Below, piece after piece: positions 58,311 through 64,000 of a stretch of 64,000 bases of DNA. Each line of letters opens with the position of its first letter. Position 1 is the stretch's first letter. Both the position numbers and the translations under genes were made by a program. The notes under the pieces are model-generated. The model was not told where the DNA came from and did not search any database. It saw nothing but the letters and a program-made list of their open reading frames with translations. Source of the stretch: Angiostrongylus vasorum (Eukaryota > Nematoda > Chromadorea > Rhabditida > Metastrongylidae); contig JADANN010000197.1 in assembly GCA_018806985.1 (NCBI GenBank), forward strand, positions 513,501-577,500, given 5' to 3'.

Positions 58311-59475
58311 TTTATTTGGCGTATTTTTTTCTTCAACATTTTAGTTAGTGTAGTTCTCCTCCTTTAGTTTTCTTTTCGTTTTCTTTTCTTTCTCTCCCAT
58401 TTCTCTTCCTTTCCTTTCTTCTTCCTTTTCCTTTCGCAGTTCAATTTAAGTTTGTAATTTACAACATGCGATTCTTTAAACAAACGTTTCGCTAAACATT
58501 GCGGCGACGAAAAAATTAGGCGCAGTGGCGTTTCCACTGGGAAAAAAAGAGAAAAAAAAACATTAAAAAAGTCGTTACAGTAATGAGAATGCCAAAATTC
58601 CTAATTACTGTTTCCCGAATTTGGAAGCACTCCAGAGTACAGTATCATATCAGTTATCCCTATGCGGTTAGATGTAGTTCAGGGCTCTTAAACGACTCAG
58701 CAAAAAGCGTGATGGAATGGTAGAGATAACCGTCTCAATCAGTCAGACACTTTCATGGAACGAAAACACACGATTATAACCAATACGCAAAGTCGAATTC
58801 TCAGTCAGCGTTAGTATACATACTATAAATATATACATTTAATACAGTGCTAGAGATGTTATTTCTAGCTGGAGAGTACGAACAAAAAAAAAGGACAATC
58901 GATGGAGTTTATTCAAACAGCACATAACAGATGATTAGAGGGAAAAGGCAAAAAAAAAATTATGAACTTTGGATATCAGATGGCCGGTTAAGACGACAGA
59001 TTATATCGCAAAGTACTCTAATGATATCAATGATGAAACAACGAGCAGCTGATCACCATGGTTACTAACAACTGCAGGCAGTTGTTATGAGTAACACAGA
59101 GTTATTTTTAGCACTGTTCAGATGAACTCGTTAATATTACTATAGTAGAAATTCCACACCTCGATTTCAAAACGTCGTGTTACTAAGCAAGGTGAAGAAA
59201 ATGTTACATAAAAGTACAAGTGAAAAAATGTTACATAAGAATACAATGACTTCTTAATCACAGGGACATACCGTACCTAAGGTCTCCATTCACCGCGCAA
59301 CTTTCTGGAAATGCATACGAGTTGAATACGGGGTATTAGTGCTAATGCCCCAACAAACTAGAAGATCTTACTAGAATTTATTTAAATGAGCAATTGAGAA
59401 AAGTGGCTTGAGGTTAACAACATCCATTAAAGCATCAGTATCAGGAATGTGGGAAAAGCTGAGATTACAAATCAT
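58310..59475. other. AT-rich, unassigned
   Basis: A pyrimidine-rich tract lies at 58360-58440. No gene or repeat is recognised. Confidence 0.4.
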
Positions 59476-59487
59476 ATATAACACAAC

Positions 59488-59875
59488 CCTCTAAACGGTT
59501 CACCACCTCATCGTGGCTGAGAGGTGATCCTGGGTGTCGGGCTGCGATGTGCAGTGGGGGGATTCATCTCCCTGGCAGGGTCTCCCAAGCTGCGAAGTAG
59601 TCCGGCGTTTCCATCAAGAAGCCTAGCTACGGGTAAACCAATACCAGGATCCACTACCGTCATGGTATCAAAGTCGTATGGTGGCAAATCTCCCTCTGAT
59701 CCACAAAGGCTGCGACTGCCTGTCGTGGTGAAGACTTGGGGCAGACTTTGGCCAGGCTGACCTCAAGATTCCAAGGAACCACAATGGCTTAACCAGCAAA
59801 TCTCCGAAAAATGGAGATTATGCTGGGGCCCGCACAACCAGTGAGGAAGGGTCATTCAAGCATCAAGTAGGTAAG
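59488..59875 (+). mobile_element. SIDER copy with 11-bp TSD
   Basis: Full block order, ending AAGTAGGTAAG. Exact direct repeat TATAACACAAC at 59477-59487 and 59876-59886. Confidence 0.94.
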
Positions 59876-60041
59876 TATAACACAACTCTGAAACAGTGCT
59901 TCCTCTGGTCTATCAAAATCACGCCAAACAATTTCTCGTCATTCTCCAACTGCTTTCAAAGCAATATGAATAAAGCTGGCTTCTTTAAAAACTATATTTG
60001 TACAGTTTAAGTATTATTCTTCTTAAAAGCTCGATGATATA

Positions 60042-60514
60042 TCATCGCGAGGAAGTTTCGTTGGCATCGGACACCATCATTATCAGAACACCTACTAACA
60101 CAGCCAATATACCTACATATTTACGACGATTTAGGACACGCTCCCCAATCAAGTGACCAACAATAGCAGTGAAGACAAACTGGAGGGCATTAACACATGG
60201 AACAATTACGGAGACGGGGAAAGTGGAAACCAAATAAACAAACATAACCTGAAAAACATATAGTATAGAAAGTGCCCTATAGAAGTAAAAGGACAGACTA
60301 CCAAATCGACAGATTTTGGTGTAGATTACACAGAAACTTATTGAATTGGAAAAGAACAAGGGAGAAGTTCAGGCGAACAGGGAAGATTTTAAACTCACTG
60401 AAGCGCTTTGGTTTACAATAAACGGTAGAGAAAACCTCCAGTTCAGGAAAAGAGCAGTCAAATCACTCAAAGGAGACAACATTTGGCGCGACATATTTGT
60501 AGAAGTTACCATAT
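60042..60514 (-). CDS. TMEM234-like (UPF0546) membrane protein, last two exons
   Basis: TMEM234 proteins are small four-helix membrane proteins related to the drug/metabolite transporter fold; their molecular role is not settled. Exon 60399-60514 (acceptor TTTTCAG|AT, donor TCA|GTGAGT) reads LTALFLNWRF then SLPFIVNQSAS. Exon 60042-60248 (acceptor TTTTCAG|GTT) continues in phase with VMFVYLVSTFPVSVIVPCVN, FTAIVGHLIGER, a NRRKY loop and the last helix GILAVLVGVLIMM, stop TGA at 60042-60044. The NQ-S, VPCVN and IVG...GE blocks align with human TMEM234 in order. The N-terminal exon (usually with a WGGTQP-like motif) was not found up to 62.9 kb; SINE1 and RTE pieces lie in that interval. Confidence 0.82.
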
Positions 60515-60745
60515 CTGAAAACACTACTTATTTTTGCACTGCAAACAGTATTTTAAAACTGGGAACAGCATTAAGACTGAGGAGCGTTTTGGACTATACA
60601 GCCCTTCACTCAGCAGAAGAATGATGTTCTGTTTCAGTATCATTTGTAGCAGCCTTTCTGTACTCGTCCTAATCAACGCTGCCGTATCGAGGGCTCATTC
60701 GAGTCAGGGGAATTAGGTGCATTTACTTCACTCTGTTTAGATAAA

Positions 60746-60955
60746 TATGACAACCGATGGCCAAGAGCCATTAGTAACTGGATTCCCCGGTATGTTAAAC
60801 GCACCGCAGGGAAGACCACCGACCCAATGGTCAGAGTTCTTCATAAAAAGCCTAGAAGAAAGATATGATGCTCAACAGGTCTCTACAGTTGTACGCGACA
60901 GGGAAAAATGGAAGATTTACTGGAGCACGTTCACTCGACGATAAACGAGACTAGG
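60746..60955 (+). pseudogene. RTE-A C-terminal fragment
   Basis: Open reading LVTGFPGMLN, then GRPPTQWSEFFIKSLEERYD and RDREKWKIYWSTF is the extreme C-terminus of the RTE-A protein. Stop TAA follows at about 60942. Confidence 0.85.
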
Positions 60956-60971
60956 ATGATACAGGTGATAC

Positions 60972-61247
60972 CAAGGGCGCGTGTAGCGGAGTGGTTGTAA
61001 GCACCCTGCAACACATATGAGATCGATCCTCCTGCCCCCACGCTCACCAAGCCTTCCATCCCTCCAGGGTCGGAAAATTGGTACCAGACTTGTCTGGGAG
61101 GACAGTAGCACTGGCTCGATACATCGGTAGACCACCGCGAGTCATTATAAACGCCAGATATGCATTCAATCACCTCCAACGATACTTAATGAAGTCGAAT
61201 GCATGGAGCATCCCTCAGCGATTGATCAACGCCGAGAGCTTTATCCT
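60972..61247 (+). mobile_element. SINE1 copy with TA tail
   Basis: Head GGGCGCGTGTAGCGGAGTGG and 3' end CAACGCCGAGAGCTTTATCC. TATATG/CATA units lead into (TA)n at 61295. Confidence 0.92.
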
Positions 61248-61289
61248 CTCATTGTATATATGTATATGTACATATGTATATGTATATGA

Positions 61290-61294
<5 letters not shown>

Positions 61295-61338
<44 letters not shown>
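61295..61338. repeat. (TA)n microsatellite
   Basis: TA run contiguous with the 3' tail of the SINE1 copy at 60972. Confidence 0.97.
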
Positions 61339-61342
<4 letters not shown>

Positions 61343-61511
61343 CATATACGCATATGTTTATACATATACACATACATAGGCACATATACATATTAGGTTG
61401 TTCAAAAAGAAATGAGCACTTTTAACCACACTATTTAAAATGCCATAGCTTGCTTCAAACAAAACTTTATTAGATTAACTTTTTATTTGCTGCTTATTAT
61501 AATTTTTCAAA

Positions 61512-61665
61512 ACGTGCTGCAGAAAGACTATCGACCCAATGGTCAGAGTTCTTCACGAAAAACCTAGAAGAAAAATATGATGCTCAACGAATCTTTAGAG
61601 CACGCGACAGAGAAAATTGGAAGATTTAATGGCGTCCGCTTGAGTCACTCAACAATCAACGGGGC
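61512..61665 (+). pseudogene. RTE-A C-terminal fragment, second copy
   Basis: ACCCAATGGTCAGAGTTCTT and GATGCTCAACGAATC match the fragment at 60820-60890 with scattered changes and an added stop, so it is a separate or duplicated relic. Confidence 0.75.
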
Positions 61666-61689
61666 AACGGATGACACAGGCAATCGTCT

Positions 61690-61830
61690 GCAGTAGTTTC
61701 AAAACCAATATGAATAAAGCTGGCTCTTTTTAGAACTTATATTTGCAAATTTGTGGACTACTCCTCTTAAAAGGACGATGATATATCACCGTGAGCACGT
61801 TTCGTTGGCATCGGATACGGATCGGGGGTA
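61690..61830 (-). pseudogene. Duplicated 3' end of the TMEM234-like gene
   Basis: AATATGAATAAAGCTGGCT, then CGATGATATATCACCG and GTTTCGTTGGCATCGGA match 59965-60070 (3' UTR, stop and last codons) in the same orientation. The match ends after about 20 coding bases. Confidence 0.75.
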
Positions 61831-61889
61831 ACGCACTAGTTAGTGATGCCATCGAGGAGAAAGAAAAGAAGTTAGTTCGACCCTCTCCC

Positions 61890-62110
61890 CAACACTTTCC
61901 TCCAATCTACGTGGGAACGCCTCAGCCTGGCTATTTCCAAGGTTGCAAAGAGAATCGACTCGAAAAGCATTATGACATTCATAAAACGAAGATGAAATCC
62001 TCAAGCAGCAGCCAAAAAAATAGGTGAAATATCCGGAGACCTTTGCGAACGATGAATGGAAGGAAAACGAATTGAATGCAAGTGCTAGGATCTGCACAAT
62101 AGATGTAATG
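61890..62110 (+). mobile_element. SINE2 3' part
   Basis: AGAGAATCGACTCGAAAAGC, CTCAAGCAGCAGCC and AATTGAATGCAAGTGCTAGG follow SINE2 order on the plus strand. Confidence 0.65.
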
Positions 62111-62234
62111 ACGGCCCAAGCAAACAAGAAGAAAAAAAATCAATTGTAGTTCCCTGTCGTATAATCTACAAACAACAAATGTTGACAGCTTACTGCTAGG
62201 TAGGATTTGATGAATTTTAATGGAATGAAGCATT

Positions 62235-62345
62235 TCTCCACTACTTTCCCGCCTTATCGTGCCTGGTGTTTACCCTTGGATACGTTGAACTATGATGCGC
62301 AAGGTATTCATTCTTTATTTGGGTAATTCGAGCTAAAGAGTTCGG
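62235..62345 (+). mobile_element. SIDER 5' end, decayed
   Basis: TTTCCCGCCTTATCGTGCCTGG and following blocks are a diverged version of the SIDER head; the rest is missing. Confidence 0.5.
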
Positions 62346-62464
62346 AAATTTTATACGGATACTAAAAACAAAAACAATCTGCGAAAATAGAACATGGTGA
62401 ATTATTAGTTGATACTATCGCGCCAAAAACAGTTAAAATACATTCCTTCTTTGATAAGCTTGCA

Positions 62465-62945
62465 CGAGGTTGATAAATACGTTTATTTTCGGCTAATGTT
62501 TCGGCGTCTTCGTCTTCATCAGACCCAGTGATCCGAGTAGATAGTCCACGGTTCTTCTACCTCTCGATGTGGCGTCTTCGCCCTAGTATCCAGTTTTGTC
62601 TTCCTCAGCGGACCATCTCTCCAATGAAGCACACTCATTCGGTGATGCCCTTTTATGTAGGATGCTGATGGTTTATAGTTGTTTATTCATACCGACGTTA
62701 AAGAAAAGGCAGTTTTGAAATATAGTTCAAACACATTTCAAAAAACCGATTTTCTTTAAACCTCGGTATGACTAATCAACATATCTTCGTCATCGTATCG
62801 CATCGAATCCTCTTCAGTGAAGATATCACATCAAGATTACGAGGAACTGTGGACATCAACTCGGATCATCGGCTCTGAGGAGGACGAAGACGTCGAAACG
62901 TTAGCCTAGTGAAGTTTATTTGTCAATCTTAGGTAAGCTCAACAA
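62465..62945. mobile_element. Foldback element with a hammerhead in each arm
   Basis: A roughly 475-bp imperfect palindrome. The left arm has TTCGGCTAATGTTTCGGCG and GATCCGAGTAGATAGTCCAC; the right arm has GTGGACATCAACTCGGATC and GTCGAAACGTTAGCC. The left hammerhead (minus 62491-62524, CTGATGA) has a C-A mismatch at the cleavage side; the right one (plus 62871-62906) is intact. An inner palindrome at about 62690-62775 has CCGACGTTAAAGAAAA and TTTTCTTTAAACCTCGG. Confidence 0.82.
62871..62906 (+). ncRNA. Small hammerhead ribozyme motif, core intact
   Basis: GGCU - CUGAGGA - G - GACG AAGA CGUC - GAAAC - GUU - AGCC. Stem II is four perfect pairs with an AAGA loop, stem I GGCU/AGCC is four perfect pairs, and the cleavage triplet GUU is allowed (NUH). 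Stem III is again minimal. This is the best-paired copy in the window. Confidence 0.82.
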
Positions 62946-62946
62946 T

Positions 62947-63205
62947 TTAAACACAAGTTAAACAGAGTTTAAAAGTCTGGTTAATGTATTGGTTGCGGGT
63001 TGAGGATCCTCTTTCCTCTCCGTTGGTTACTAAGCCATCCACCGCTTTTTCAAGGTCAACACTTCTTTTCCGTCTAACGACTTGGTTTCTACCAAGCTCT
63101 CCTAGAATTAGTCCACCGATGAACAGAGCTAAGACGATAAAACAAATCGAATTGATAAAATGATAAAACGCTTGATCGACTTTTTGAACTTTCCTAATAT
63201 GACAA
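62947..63205 (-). CDS. Last exon of an unidentified membrane protein
   Basis: Acceptor TTTCCAG|TTGTC at 63205, then HIRKVQKVDQAFYHF, one hydrophobic helix (INSICFIVLALFIGGLILGEL), a basic stretch (RNQVVRRKRSVDLEK) and a polar tail with NGEERGSSTRNQY, stop TAA at 62947-62949. The basic residues directly after the helix suggest a cytoplasmic C-terminus. There is no ATG in the exon, so upstream exons must lie beyond 63.2 kb. Its 3' end abuts the foldback element at 62465-62945. I do not recognise the family. Confidence 0.5.
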
Positions 63206-63512
63206 CTGGAAAGAAAACAGAACTTTTTTTGGTTATTCTTCGATCACGTTGTCATCTTATCAGTGTCGTCTTATCTAATTTTTAAGATTCTATATTTTAT
63301 TTTGCTCCCTTTCCACATCACAAATAAAGAGCAGTGAATGGATATAACACAATTCACCCTCTATAAAAAACTGTTTACGGTAGATCATTGGGAGAAATAT
63401 GCGTTTAGTTCAGCTAGTTAGGCGTTAGCGCATTAAGGAATGTCTAGTTCTTGTGACCAATGAACGTCATCTTTTGTAGCTTCGAAATGCCATATATAAT
63501 GAACTGATAACT

Positions 63513-63878
63513 TATTTGGACACTTGGACGGCCCGTCCTCACTGGTTGTGCAGATGTCAGCATAATCTTTATTTTTTGGAGTTTTGCTGGTTTTGCCATT
63601 GTTTCCCTAGAGACCCGAGGTCAGCCTGGTCAAAGTCTGCCCCCTGCTTGTCTCCACCACAGGCAGTTGCCGCCCTTGTGGATCAGAGGGAGATTTGCCA
63701 CGATGCGACAAGTTTGATGGATCCTGATATTGCTTTACTCTTAGCTGGGCTTCCCGTCGGAAACGTAGGACTCCCTCTCAGCTTAGAAGATCCCGCTGGG
63801 ATGATAAATCACCCAGGTGTACATCGCAGCCCGACACCCAGGAACACCTCTCAGCCACGATGAGGCAGTACACCGTTA
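63513..63878 (-). mobile_element. SIDER copy, minus strand
   Basis: The only good copy on this strand, running from the 3' end ACGGCCCGTCCTCACTGG near 63528 to the head CAGCCACGATGAGGCAG near 63853. It lies beside, not inside, the exon at 62947-63205. Confidence 0.9.
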
Positions 63879-63879
63879 A

Positions 63880-64000
63880 GAGTTGAACTCATAAACTGTT
63901 CACAATATTCAGATAGACGCACAGTCTTGTAGTTCTTTGTAGTTTAGTACACAATCACTATCTCCTAGCGAACTCTAGAAGCATTGTGGATAAACTCCAA
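63880..64000. other. No recognised feature
   Basis: Window end; nothing assignable. Confidence 0.4.

Noticed and set aside
60346..60624. 92-aa plus-strand frame opposite the TMEM234-like exon
   Set aside because: It is a shadow of the minus-strand exon 60399-60514 and its intron; the minus reading matches a known family.
63516..63863. 115-aa plus-strand open frame as a gene
   Set aside because: It is the antisense reading of a SIDER copy.
1..64000. CRISPR array
   Set aside because: No short direct repeats with regular unique spacers; the repeats here are dispersed retroelements in a eukaryotic genome.

Overview
This is a repeat-dense, intron-rich nematode window. Both RTE-type non-LTR retrotransposon lineages, the Penelope-like element and the short AT-rich introns match what I recall of strongylid parasites, most likely a hookworm (Ancylostoma/Necator type). 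The species is inference; the nematode call is firm. Only a few kilobases are host exons, all on the minus strand; most of the rest is retroelement debris.

Host genes, left to right: (1) a nine-exon ornithine-decarboxylase-family gene (31465-35534, minus) whose catalytic residues are replaced, so it looks like a pseudoenzyme or antizyme-inhibitor-like paralogue; (2) exons of one or more unidentified small proteins (41844-41961, 42331-42662, 45600-45816, minus); (3) a large exon of isoprenylcysteine carboxyl methyltransferase (51771-52556, minus) with a one-base homopolymer frameshift; (4) the last two exons of a TMEM234-like membrane protein (60042-60514, minus); (5) the last exon of an unidentified membrane protein (62947-63205, minus). 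GC-rich islands at about 35.75-35.97, 46.37-46.56 and 54.48-54.66 kb may be promoters.

Mobile elements fall into connected systems. RTE-A is present as decayed pieces (1.1-2.9, 16.4-18.0, 24.3-26.9, 60.7 and 61.5 kb). RTE-B has one nearly full-length decayed copy with a 10-bp target-site duplication (36206-39398). A roughly 375-395 bp family (called SIDER here) appears to be RTE-B with its middle removed; it has seven good copies, mostly at 44-64 kb, several with clear target-site duplications. Three tRNA-related SINE families are present: SINE1 (14 copies, three followed by TA microsatellites), SINE2 and SINE3 (some copies in inverted pairs). A Penelope-like element with inverted arms (20965-23525) carries small hammerhead ribozyme motifs, and about eleven intact or decayed copies of that motif occur, including inside three short foldback elements (13.7, 46.7 and 62.5 kb).

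The left 31 kb contains no host gene I can support. The observations most worth following are the ODC-like pseudoenzyme, the hammerhead-bearing foldback elements and the RTE-B/SIDER pair.
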